Part shown: positions 21,267-29,763 of the stretch, piece by piece
Layout: the number at the start of each line of letters is the position of its first letter
Position numbering within the stretch: position 1 is the first letter of the stretch
Assembly (NCBI GenBank): GCA_045538735.1
Contig: JAZSRY010000018.1
Location: forward strand, 1 to 33,475
Source of the DNA: SIG459 sp045538735
Lineage (GTDB): Bacteria > Bacillota > Clostridia > Oscillospirales > Oscillospiraceae
DNA length: 33,475 nt
Direction: 5' to 3'
Position numbers and translations under genes: made by a program
The notes under the pieces: generated by a model
The model's input: only the letters and a program-made list of their open reading frames with translations
What the model was told of the DNA's origin: nothing
Database searches by the model: none

Positions 21267-24200
21267 TCAGCCGCTCTTGCTCTTCTTCTTGGGGCGGAGG
21301 AGCAGCACTGCGGTTGTGCAGAAGCCTGCTATGCCCAAAGCGCTCAGCAGTCCAAGGCCAAGCATATTGGTAATGTCGCCGGTCTTGGGTATATCAGTAT
21401 GGGTATTGATGATGCTGAAACTGTAGTCGCCGTTTGCGCGGACATACTTGGTGTATCCACTGGGGACGGAGGGCTCATCAACAGTCCACTCGTACTCATC
21501 GGTGAGATTCTTCCAAGTGTACCGCCAATTGTTCTCCTCGCTGAGGACAACAGAATCATATGCCTCTCCATCTCTATAGAGAACCACCTTTATGGAGTCG
21601 GGATAAGCAACACCGGCGCCGTACCAAATCTTTCTGACACTGACCTCCACGGGCTTGATAGCGGTGTTCCTGATGGTGTAAACACCTTCGGAAGCGGTAA
21701 GGCCGGCGATACTGATGATCATCTGGATCTCAGTTATGGCGTCTGCAGTTCCGGCATTCTTCACCACAAGGTTTTCCTCCGCGGTGACGGTGTAGACAGT
21801 GTCATCAAGGTAGTAGCCCTCGGGAGCGGTGGTTTCCTTCAGGTAGTAGGTGCCCTTCTCGGCAATGTCAAGGTGTACCTTGCCGGTTTCATCGCTGAAC
21901 ACCTCAGTACCAAGGGCAGTCTCGCACGCCTCATCGGAGTAGAGGGTGAATCCGGCATTTGCAAGGGGCTGCTCGGTTTTATCTGCATCCACCTTCAGCA
22001 GATTCAGGCCCGGGTTATTTCCTACATACCTGTAGGTATTGGTAACCTGGATTTCGGTATCATCTGCTGCGATTCTGCCGTTGCCGCTGTCGACAATCTC
22101 GCTGACAAATACGGCCTCGGCGGTGTCTTCAGTCAGGGTATAAGTGGTTCCGTAGGGAATGTTCTCAATGAGCTTGGTTTCATCTTTCTTCAGAGTAAAG
22201 GTCACGGGGTCAGTGCGGTCGCTGAGGGTCAGGGTGAAGGAGTATTCCTTTTCTGCATCGGCGTAGTGTCCCAGAGTATCCACAACGGCCTTGCTTATAG
22301 TCAGTGCGCCGGTTTTGATGGTATTGGGAACCGTGAGAACGCCGTCCTTCCAGGTGGCAGCGGTCTGGCCGCTGGAGACAAGATCAACAATCCAGTCCCA
22401 AATGTTTTCGTAAAGTCTCCTGTCATGGTCCAGCTGGATCATAACCTGACCGTCATCTTCTTTGACCGTAACCTTCCAGGTGACATCGCTCAGCTCGTAA
22501 TTCACGGGGGCAGAGATTTCCTTCAGAGTGTACTCAGCTGCGGAGCTAAAGGGTCCGAAGGTTACCTCGCCATCGGCACCCGTGGTCTTCTCCTCGCCTA
22601 CCGGTGCTCCGGTGGAATCAAAGAGACCAAACACAGCGCCTTCCAGAGGCTCCTTGGTTTCGGAATCAATCTTCTTTACAGTGAAGTTTGCGGGGTTGTG
22701 CTTATCAAGCAGATAGGTATTTTCGATCTCTACTTCGGCTGCAGTGTTATCGTTATCCTTTGTCAGGGTAACGGTAGCCTGATCCCTGATATATCCGTTG
22801 TACTTGACAGTCAGGGCATAACCGTTCTGAGAAGCGTCCTGCTCCTTGATGCTGTACTCACCCAGAGACAGGCCCTCAATGGTGACCTGATAATTGTTGT
22901 GGGTACCCAGAGTGACGGTATTGCTGTAGCCGCCGGGTCCGGTGATATCAACTTTTACGGAGATGGGCACCAGATCGGACGCATCAGAGAATGTTTTCGT
23001 GATAACCAGATCGGCCAGGATCTCTTCGTTAACCACTGTCAGAACATCGTTGGCGTAATTGAAGCTGGCCTTGTCAGCTGCGACTGTCAGTGCTGCGCCG
23101 TCTGCTCTTGTGATGCTGATGTCGTATGCATCGTTGGTGTGGTCCACAACGATATGGTATACATTTTCGTTGGCATAGTAGTTGGCGGGAGCAGTCTCCT
23201 TCAGTGTGAATACTGCTTTCTGGCCTGCCTCTACCTCAAAGCCATGGAAGTGGAGGATGCCGCCGGGTCCGGTTACATTGCCATTGTTGGCATGGTTGCT
23301 GTCGTCGACATGGAGATAATTTCCGGTTACATCAGCGCCGGTGCTGTCGTACAGCGTGAATACTGCGCCCTGCAGGGGGGTTCTTCCGTCTGTCTTGGTC
23401 TTCAGCACATAGAAGTCTGCGGATTCCCATTCGGTATAGCTGTTTTCAATAGCAACCGCGATATCCGCACTGTCTGCCACCTTCACAGTGACAGAGGCGC
23501 TTGCGGTGGTGACATCTTCTGCTGCCACGCCGCTCACTGTAAATTCTGCGCTCTTCCATGTGTAGCCATGGAGGGAGGGAGAAGTTTCACGGACGGTGTA
23601 GGTGTCGGCAGGAATATTTTCGAGGGTATCGGTCCAGTTATTGTCTTCGCTCAGCTCCACCTGCTTGACCAGAACACCCTTGGAGTCGAACACTGCGACC
23701 TCGATGACCGCACCTTCAGAAGGTGTTGCGCCATCAAAGCTCTTGCTAATGGTCATATCAGCAAGCTCGACGTTTACAACGGTCAGTACATTATTCTCGA
23801 AGCTGTAGTCTTTTTCTCCGTCAGTGATACCGCCGATGATCCAATCCCAGATATTTTCAAAAATATTGGTATTCTCATTCAGCTTAATGGTAACCTCACC
23901 ATTGTCTTCGCTGACGGTGATCTTCCACTGGGTGGCCGTGGCGGCGTAACCCTCGGGAGCGGTGGTTTCGGTCAGGGTATATTTGCCCTCTTTAATCTGG
24001 CCATTTTCGATGGTGCCGGCCAGGAAGGAGAACTGCACTTCGCCGTTTGCATTGGTGGTGTAGGAAACAGCAGTATTGTCACGGTCTCTTACCAGAGTAA
24101 ATACGGCACCGGCAAGAGGAGTACGGCCATCTTCGCCAACCTTCCTGACTATCAGGGAAGTGGGATTTTCAACGATGGTTTCACGGCGGGTGTAGGTGTT

Positions 24201-27200
24201 GGTGATTTCAGCCTCGCCCGCGAAGACCGTATTGCTCGGGGTTTTGCCGGGAGTGGTCTCACTGAGCACTACAGTGGCCTTGTCGCCGGTTTCGACTCCG
24301 TTAACCTCATAGGTGGTGACAAGGTCATAGCCGGGAGCGTCGGCCTTTTGTTCGATGATGGTATACTCGCCCAGAGACAGGCCGGTCAAGGTGGCGGTCC
24401 AGTTGCCGCTTCTGGTGAGCTCTACTGTTTTGGCGTAGCCATTGGGGCCGTAGACGTAGAAGCTGATAGAATTCAGATCAGCGGGAGCGCCGGTCATTTC
24501 CTTGGTAATGGTGATCTGGCCCAAAACGGGGTTATTCACCACGGTCAGGACGTCACTGGTATTGGAGAAACCAGCTGCCGCTTCCCATGCACCGTTGAGC
24601 TTCACAGAGATCTTGGGCTCAAAGGAAGTGGTGCCTTCGCCGTCAGTAACCGCCTTGATATCCACACGGTAGACTGTATTGCTGAGATAATATCCTGCCT
24701 TTGTCTCGGTTTCCTTCAGGTAGTAGGTTACCATGCCGTCAGGATCCTCTGCGGGAACAGTGAATCCTCCGAACCATGCAAGGCCATTGGCGCCGGTGAC
24801 AGCGTTGGTGGTGATGCCGGAACCTGTGGCAGCGGTGGTGCAGGCTTCATCGCTGTAGAGCTGGAAGCTCACGCCGCTAAGGTGAACGCCGCTGGGATCG
24901 ATCTTGTAGATCTCGAAGCCGGCAGATTCCCACTTCTCATAGGTGTTGGCAATGGTAATCTCAATATCCGCGTCAGTGTCGGTGATCTTAAACACACCGG
25001 AGGTGATGTTGTTGTAGACTTCCTTCTCCAGAGTGCCGTAGGACACATTGCTCATATCCCAGGTATAACCGTGGACATGTGCCAGATTCTCGTGGATGAG
25101 GTATTCACCGATAGGAAGCTGGGCCTGAGTCATCGTCCACTCGTTTTCCTGATTGAGAATCAGAGTGTGCTCATTGCCAAGACTGGTAATGGTGCCCTCT
25201 GCATTTCTTACCAGAGGACCGTGGACAGTAACGGTGGCTTCCAGAAGTTCCTTGTCTGCCTCAGCCAGGCCGGCGGCAGTCTTATTGACGGTCACCTGGC
25301 CAAAGATGGGTCTATTAAAGACATTCAGACTATACTTCAGCTCATCAGCTGCGTTCTGAACGGGTTCTGCGCCGGAGTTTGCAGGAACACCAATGCTCAG
25401 CGCGTAGGCGGTGACCACGACGAACTCATCGCCCCTCAGTTCTTCACTTGTGGAGGGAGTAAGGGTCAGGGTGTAAACGCTGCTGTCCACCAGATATCCC
25501 GCAGGTGCATCGGTTTCCTTGAGGTAGACAGTGACGCTGCCGGTTTTATTGCCGATAATAGTCTTGAAATCGATGGAGGCCACGCCTTCGCCATTGGTGG
25601 TGAAGGCGGCAATGGGGTTCTTGCAAGCTGCGTCACTATAGACGGTGAACTCAGCATTTGCCTGCAGCAGACCGGTGTCGGTTGCACGCTTGACAAGGCT
25701 CAGGGTGGGATACTCCGTTACGGGAGTGCCGATTTTCTTGGTGTAGTTATTGGTATAGGTTATGGTACCCAGGTGTACATTCGTACCCTCGTACACTTCG
25801 TTCAGTTCCACTTCGGCGTAGACATCGTTGGAACGGATCAGTGCAGCAGTCACGCCGTCTGTGGGGCCGTCTGTAACAGCAATTTCGGTGGTACGGGTGA
25901 AGCCGGGAATATCGGCATTGAGCTCGGTAAAGGTAAAGGGAGTTGCATACTGATAGACAGCCAGCTTATACTCGCCGTTCTGGGCAAGGATCATGGGATA
26001 GGTTATTTCGACCTGATAAACACCGTCTTCATCAAGGTCGATGCCGGGATTAATGTGGAACAAAACGTTCTTGGCTTCCGCGATGGGGCTGGAAGAGATT
26101 TCGTCGGTCACATCCACGCCGTCCAGCTTGAAGACCTTCTCCACAGCAATATGTGCAGATGCGGGAGGCATCTGGGAAACCTCCCAGTAGCCGTAGATGT
26201 AAGTATCTGCTGTCATGGGGATTGTCTTGTTGTTGCCGGCTATCTGATCGCCGTCATCCAGTGCTATGTACTGTGCGGACGGGTACACATTGAATGTGTC
26301 GGAGTGAGAATAAACATCCCATCCGCGGAAGGTGTACAGGAGTCCGGTGTCATAGTCAGAAAAGCTGCTGCCTTCCACGAACTCGGTGTCATAGACATAC
26401 TGACTGCCGTAAGCCTGGGAGGTCTCCACAGGTACATTGGGTGCACCGGCAGGCAGCTCAGTGCTGAAACCGTGCTCGTTAATAACCCTCCACTCGTAGC
26501 TGACATTAACAGGCTTGCGCTCGTTCTCAACGGTCACCTTCTTCATAGTGGTATAAGGTCCGGAAGGTGAGGTGCTATACTGCACAGTGCCGTTGGGCGC
26601 AATGCAGATATAAAGTGCATCGGTTTCGATAGTCTGACTTCTGTTGTTATTGTCGGTCAGCTTAACGCCGGACATCTGCCAGTCATCGCTGCCGTTCTCA
26701 GTCAGCTTATAGTAACCGAAGGAAATATCGGAACCGCCGCTTATCTGAGCCTCTTTCTCACCTGCGGGTATGGACGCAGTCAGAGTCATGGGCGCAAAGC
26801 TTGTGTCCACAGCGGTGGAAGAAGAAGGAGGTGTAGTCAGGTTGGCCTGAAGCATCTTCTGCAGGGTGAACTGGAATGTGGTCCCAGTGGTAAGAGCGGC
26901 AGGGATTGCCTTGTAAACCTCCATCTCGCCGGGCTGGATCTTTTCCACCAGCAGACCGTCGATATGGATGTGTTCACCGGAATAATTACTCCACTGATTG
27001 CAATTAAGTCTACCGGTCTCACGGCACATGATGGATACCCACTTGATCTCATACTCGGTATCGCTGTAGGTTCTGCCGCTGATTGTCACGGTTCCGAAAT
27101 CCTTGAACGCAGCAGCACCGCCATTGGGCCAGGATGCAACATACTGTGTGACAATGGATTCATCATAGACATTGCGGATGCCGTCCTTGGTATTTATTTG

Positions 27201-27752
27201 TCTCCAGTTGGAGTCTTGCTTGATGTTGGGGATGGTCCATGCCGCATTATTACTGTCCTGAAGCGGAACATAATAATTGGTATATGTGCCATCGGGGTTA
27301 GTAATGTTCCCGGGAGAAGCAAGGAAGAAATGGATGGGAAGTGCGCCCTGATTGTTCTCTGCTGCGGGGGCAGGAGCAAACATAAGACCGCCCTCGGCGT
27401 TGTCCTCGTCGTTTTCGTTCTCACCTTCGTCATCGTTCACATTGACATTCTCAGTGAGGGTCCACAGGGTATAGGCAGGAGTCTGCTCAATGCAGCCTTC
27501 TTCCACACTGTGGCTATGATTCTGAAGCTCACACACGAGCTTTTCAGAGGCGGGAATGTCGCTTCTCGCCCAATATGAATCGGGGACTGTGTATCCGGCA
27601 GGCTCGGCAGAGCCGTCGTTTGCCACAGTGTCGCCTATCTGATAGGGACTTTCTTCGGTGCCTGCACCGGTGCTCTCGGCAAAGGTGAAACCGGAGAGCA
27701 TGGAGATGACCAATACCAGAACCATCAAAAGGCTCAAAATTCTCTTCTTCAT
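21267..27752 (-). CDS. Giant sortase-anchored multi-Cna_B/SpaA adhesin
   Basis: 2161 residues. A signal peptide (1-26) is followed by a very acidic stretch (about 104-122), an N-terminal domain without clear family, and a SHIRT/MucBP-like segment (about 418-524, with YTFRGWD). A Cna_B-like domain starts near 535. Six alternating pairs follow, each a SpaA-type domain (FTLY-type core, E-box such as YYLKETTAPEGY) plus a Cna_B-type domain (ITK-type start, SLGEYTIIEQ, NTY end), beginning near 681/815, 945/1076, 1198/1329, 1445/1579, 1687/1815 and 1914/2033. Such domains usually carry Lys-Asn isopeptide bonds. The C-terminus is IPKTG (about 2123), one hydrophobic helix and a Lys-rich tail, a sortase signal. 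AGGAGG precedes the ATG. It is 45 bases downstream of a class B sortase. It is probably a long stalk or pilin-like surface protein; the ligand is unknown. Confidence 0.93.
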   Translation of the reverse strand: MKKRILSLLMVLVLVISMLSGFTFAESTGAGTEESPYQIGDTVANDGSAEPAGYTVPDSYWARSDIPASEKLVCELQNHSHSVEEGCIEQTPAYTLWTLTENVNVNDDEGENENDEDNAEGGLMFAPAPAAENNQGALPIHFFLASPGNITNPDGTYTNYYVPLQDSNNAAWTIPNIKQDSNWRQINTKDGIRNVYDESIVTQYVASWPNGGAAAFKDFGTVTISGRTYSDTEYEIKWVSIMCRETGRLNCNQWSNYSGEHIHIDGLLVEKIQPGEMEVYKAIPAALTTGTTFQFTLQKMLQANLTTPPSSSTAVDTSFAPMTLTASIPAGEKEAQISGGSDISFGYYKLTENGSDDWQMSGVKLTDNNNRSQTIETDALYICIAPNGTVQYSTSPSGPYTTMKKVTVENERKPVNVSYEWRVINEHGFSTELPAGAPNVPVETSQAYGSQYVYDTEFVEGSSFSDYDTGLLYTFRGWDVYSHSDTFNVYPSAQYIALDDGDQIAGNNKTIPMTADTYIYGYWEVSQMPPASAHIAVEKVFKLDGVDVTDEISSSPIAEAKNVLFHINPGIDLDEDGVYQVEITYPMILAQNGEYKLAVYQYATPFTFTELNADIPGFTRTTEIAVTDGPTDGVTAALIRSNDVYAEVELNEVYEGTNVHLGTITYTNNYTKKIGTPVTEYPTLSLVKRATDTGLLQANAEFTVYSDAACKNPIAAFTTNGEGVASIDFKTIIGNKTGSVTVYLKETDAPAGYLVDSSVYTLTLTPSTSEELRGDEFVVVTAYALSIGVPANSGAEPVQNAADELKYSLNVFNRPIFGQVTVNKTAAGLAEADKELLEATVTVHGPLVRNAEGTITSLGNEHTLILNQENEWTMTQAQLPIGEYLIHENLAHVHGYTWDMSNVSYGTLEKEVYNNITSGVFKITDTDADIEITIANTYEKWESAGFEIYKIDPSGVHLSGVSFQLYSDEACTTAATGSGITTNAVTGANGLAWFGGFTVPAEDPDGMVTYYLKETETKAGYYLSNTVYRVDIKAVTDGEGTTSFEPKISVKLNGAWEAAAGFSNTSDVLTVVNNPVLGQITITKEMTGAPADLNSISFYVYGPNGYAKTVELTRSGNWTATLTGLSLGEYTIIEQKADAPGYDLVTTYEVNGVETGDKATVVLSETTPGKTPSNTVFAGEAEITNTYTRRETIVENPTSLIVRKVGEDGRTPLAGAVFTLVRDRDNTAVSYTTNANGEVQFSFLAGTIENGQIKEGKYTLTETTAPEGYAATATQWKITVSEDNGEVTIKLNENTNIFENIWDWIIGGITDGEKDYSFENNVLTVVNVELADMTISKSFDGATPSEGAVIEVAVFDSKGVLVKQVELSEDNNWTDTLENIPADTYTVRETSPSLHGYTWKSAEFTVSGVAAEDVTTASASVTVKVADSADIAVAIENSYTEWESADFYVLKTKTDGRTPLQGAVFTLYDSTGADVTGNYLHVDDSNHANNGNVTGPGGILHFHGFEVEAGQKAVFTLKETAPANYYANENVYHIVVDHTNDAYDISITRADGAALTVAADKASFNYANDVLTVVNEEILADLVITKTFSDASDLVPISVKVDITGPGGYSNTVTLGTHNNYQVTIEGLSLGEYSIKEQDASQNGYALTVKYNGYIRDQATVTLTKDNDNTAAEVEIENTYLLDKHNPANFTVKKIDSETKEPLEGAVFGLFDSTGAPVGEEKTTGADGEVTFGPFSSAAEYTLKEISAPVNYELSDVTWKVTVKEDDGQVMIQLDHDRRLYENIWDWIVDLVSSGQTAATWKDGVLTVPNTIKTGALTISKAVVDTLGHYADAEKEYSFTLTLSDRTDPVTFTLKKDETKLIENIPYGTTYTLTEDTAEAVFVSEIVDSGNGRIAADDTEIQVTNTYRYVGNNPGLNLLKVDADKTEQPLANAGFTLYSDEACETALGTEVFSDETGKVHLDIAEKGTYYLKETTAPEGYYLDDTVYTVTAEENLVVKNAGTADAITEIQMIISIAGLTASEGVYTIRNTAIKPVEVSVRKIWYGAGVAYPDSIKVVLYRDGEAYDSVVLSEENNWRYTWKNLTDEYEWTVDEPSVPSGYTKYVRANGDYSFSIINTHTDIPKTGDITNMLGLGLLSALGIAGFCTTAVLLLRPKKKSKSG

Positions 27753-27797
27753 ATTTTATCCTCCTTTTCGGCGATAGATTTGCAATAGATATGGGTT

Positions 27798-28610
27798 TCA
27801 TCTGAGTACGCCCAAAAGGACGTATCGGGTATAAGCATTGTCACGGGTGCAGGTGGATAAAGTCACTATCCTGTCCTGAGCCGTGGGGGAAACTTCGCTT
27901 TTGAATGTTGATTTCTCAATGGCCTCGTCAAGCCACTCGGCGAATTCCTCATCGGATTCAAACTCCAGCTTCCACGCCTGTTCGTCCAGTTCCGCCACAT
28001 AGCCGGAGAAGAACTCCAGCTTGTAATTGGCCTCCGGGGTCAGAAGCAAACATTGTGGGTGAGAATCGTAGTAGGCTTGGTCCTTGTAGTTCACTAAGGC
28101 ACCAAACATAGAGCCATTGTTCATGCGGTGGCCATAAATCACTGTATGCCTGTCGCCGAGATCCGGCTGATTTCTATAGTCCATAAAAATGCTTCCGGCG
28201 ATGTTATATCTTCCGTCTGCAAGTTTTTTTATGTACTGATCGTTATCAATCCCCTGAACAATGGGATAGTTAATCTGGCTGTCCTCCATATATATCCACC
28301 CGATAACATCGGGGTTTATTGCCTGCAGGGCCTCAAAATCCACCTCGGGCCAAACCGTGGGGTCTTCCTCCGCGGTTACGGAAAAGCCGGCGAGCTCGTC
28401 TGCAGCTTCCGGAGCGGGTTCAGGGACTTCGGTTTTCGGTTTTTCGGGTTTGGCGGCTTGCTCCGCCACATGGGCATATTGAGATAGGCTATCGTATGCC
28501 TTTTCTCCGTCCTTGTATTCCTTCCAATTGCTCAGGAACTCATGACCAAAATATCCTGCCATTGCAAGAAATATCAAACACAGTACAAGCAGCAGTATTT
28601 TACGCTTCAT
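27798..28610 (-). CDS. srtB: Class B sortase
   Basis: 270 residues. An N-terminal membrane anchor (5-22) is followed by an extracytoplasmic Pro/Glu-rich stalk (55-75) and a sortase domain. The catalytic triad is visible: H161 in YGHRM, C254 in TLSTC, R262 in TRYVLLGVL; NPDVIGWIYMEDSQINYPIV and SIFMDYRNQ are class B features. It is a transpeptidase that cleaves sorting signals and attaches the protein to peptidoglycan. The adjacent adhesin (IPKTG) is the probable substrate; known clostridial class B enzymes can use PxTG-type motifs. A G6 ribosome-site tract lies 11 bases before the ATG. It is first gene of the sortase-adhesin operon. Confidence 0.94.
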   Translation of the reverse strand: MKRKILLLVLCLIFLAMAGYFGHEFLSNWKEYKDGEKAYDSLSQYAHVAEQAAKPEKPKTEVPEPAPEAADELAGFSVTAEEDPTVWPEVDFEALQAINPDVIGWIYMEDSQINYPIVQGIDNDQYIKKLADGRYNIAGSIFMDYRNQPDLGDRHTVIYGHRMNNGSMFGALVNYKDQAYYDSHPQCLLLTPEANYKLEFFSGYVAELDEQAWKLEFESDEEFAEWLDEAIEKSTFKSEVSPTAQDRIVTLSTCTRDNAYTRYVLLGVLR

Positions 28611-28793
28611 TCATAGCAAGCCCCCCTTCTTTAACAATAATGCAACTAAGTCCTCCGAAAGGGACCTTGACTCCCTCAGAAGGCCGTTTTTTCGTCCAAC
28701 TGCCGGCTGCGGTCAAGTTAAAAAACCACCCGGCAGCATCGCAGATGCAGTTCAGCGACCTTATCCGCATCCGCTTTTTGATGCTAGTTTTTC
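28611..28793 (-). promoter_or_regulatory. Structured 5' leader of the sortase-adhesin operon
   Basis: About 180 nt between the predicted start and the sortase ATG. In RNA order it carries GCATC (28780-28784), GATGC (28767-28771), GCATC (28744-28748) and GATGC (28736-28740), four alternating complementary units that allow mutually exclusive hairpins. A CTGCCGG/CCGGCAG stem (28730-28736 with 28700-28706) comes next, then a hairpin near the ribosome site (AAGGTCC with GGACTT, about 28630-28675). No U-tract terminator lies inside, so any control would act on translation or stability. It does not match the c-di-GMP, T-box or purine aptamer cores I know. Confidence 0.45.
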
Positions 28794-28799
28794 ATGCTA

Positions 28800-28828
28800 A
28801 ATATACTATAATTTTCGTATTCACGCAA
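28800..28828 (-). promoter_or_regulatory. Promoter of the sortase-adhesin operon
   Basis: Reverse-strand TTGCGT (28823-28828), 17-base spacer, TATATT (28800-28805). A forward-strand TATAAT (28807-28812) overlaps the spacer, so opposing initiation is possible. Confidence 0.6.
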
Positions 28829-28930
28829 TATATATTGTTCATATTGGCAAAAAATTAACAATTTATTAATGGAATGAATACTGCTTTGCAGGCTGGTATA
28901 TCCTCCCTGTTTTCACTGTCCTCTCACCGT

Positions 28931-29041
28931 GGCAACATGTGTTTCTGCAGCGCATATTGCCCTTGAAAAGATGAGCTTGGACCTTACCAAGTTTGGTCCA
29001 CATCCCAAAGCCGTGTCGGCACAAATCCGACACGGCTTTTT
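28931..29041 (+). ncRNA. Candidate structured RNA ending in a terminator
   Basis: Three hairpins in a row on the forward strand: 28931-28961 (10 bp with one mismatch, GGCAACATGTG against CGCATATTGCC), 28978-29000 (TGGACC/GGTCCA, alternative CTTGG/CCAAG at 28976-28991), and the terminator 29007-29041. No gene ends upstream on this strand. A forward TATAAT at 28807-28812 could start the transcript. It may be a small RNA or an attenuator ahead of the GtrA operon, which also has its own promoter. No Rfam family is recognised. The rest of 28829-28930 is AT-rich and shows nothing else. Confidence 0.35.
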
Positions 29042-29046
29042 ATTTT
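29007..29046 (+). terminator. Strong forward terminator upstream of the GtrA operon
   Basis: 13-base arm AAAGCCGTGTCGG with CCGACACGGCTTT, loop CACAAAT, then T5-A-T5. It is oriented for a forward transcript although no forward gene precedes it. Confidence 0.85.
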
Positions 29047-29083
29047 TCCGATATAGGAGCGTGGCTCAGGCCTTAATTTCCTA

Positions 29084-29112
29084 TTTTCATCAGCCCCCCT
29101 CTATGTTAGAAT
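29084..29112 (+). promoter_or_regulatory. Probable promoter of the GtrA-thioesterase operon
   Basis: TTTTCA (29084-29089), 17-base spacer containing a C6 tract, TAGAAT (29107-29112), giving a leader of about 30 nt. Confidence 0.5.
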
Positions 29113-29149
29113 ATATGTATTAAGTTCCCGACGGAAAGGGAGTACGGAT

Positions 29150-29752
29150 ATGGATAAAATCAAAAACTGGATAAACGCCCATCCCAAAGCCGCAAACTGG
29201 ATAAGGGAAGGCGGCTTTTTCCTCCTTTTCAGCATTGCTGTCACCCTTGTGCAGTACGCCATCTACGCCTTTATGCCCAATCTTTTGGGCAAGGAGCTGG
29301 CCGCCATAGAGTGGACCTGGCCCGCTGTGCCCGCCAGACTTTTCGGCATAGACTTCACCTGGAACGCAATCGGTTATGATGTTATCTATGACGCTGCCGG
29401 AAATGTGGAGATTGGCGGCGGTCTGGGCTACCTTATAGCCATGCTCACCGGCTCTTTCCTCGCCCAATGCGTGAACTTCCCCCTCCAGCGAAACATCACC
29501 TTCCGCTCCAAGGGCAATCCATGGTATCAGGCCATGTGGTACTTTATCGCATGGGTGGCTATTACCTTTGTGGTGAACTCCATGAACTGCGTCTGGGTGG
29601 CCGTGGCCTCCCAGCTTCTCCCCGGTTGGCTCTACAACATTGGAACCACCATGCTCATGGGCACAATCTCCATGGTGGTGTTCTTCTTCGTATTCAAGAT
29701 AATCTTCCCTGAGGGCGAGGCCAAAAAGCGCGACAGTACCCCTCAGAAATAA
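29150..29752 (+). CDS. GtrA-like membrane protein
   Basis: 200 residues with four hydrophobic helices (about 22-42, 84-106, 125-143, 155-183) and the loop QRNITFRSKGNPW after helix 2, which corresponds to the conserved N-R-x-x-T-F-R segment of GtrA family proteins. Family members are thought to assist transfer of lipid-linked sugars across the membrane. It is somewhat longer than the usual 120-150 residues because of an insert between helices 1 and 2. AAAGGGAG precedes the ATG. The thioesterase follows after 11 bases, so they are one operon. Confidence 0.82.
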   Translation: MDKIKNWINAHPKAANWIREGGFFLLFSIAVTLVQYAIYAFMPNLLGKELAAIEWTWPAVPARLFGIDFTWNAIGYDVIYDAAGNVEIGGGLGYLIAMLTGSFLAQCVNFPLQRNITFRSKGNPWYQAMWYFIAWVAITFVVNSMNCVWVAVASQLLPGWLYNIGTTMLMGTISMVVFFFVFKIIFPEGEAKKRDSTPQK

Positions 29753-29763
29753 AGGAGCAAAGC

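Noticed and set aside
21399..26570. 1723-codon open frame antisense to the adhesin gene
   Set aside because: It is the mirror frame of the adhesin codons; it stays open because the adhesin avoids TTA, CTA and TCA codons. It lacks a ribosome site and recognisable domains.
28611..28793. c-di-GMP riboswitch or T-box in the sortase leader
   Set aside because: The conserved cores of c-di-GMP-I/II aptamers and the full T-box antiterminator sequence are absent; only a partial GGGTGG word occurs.
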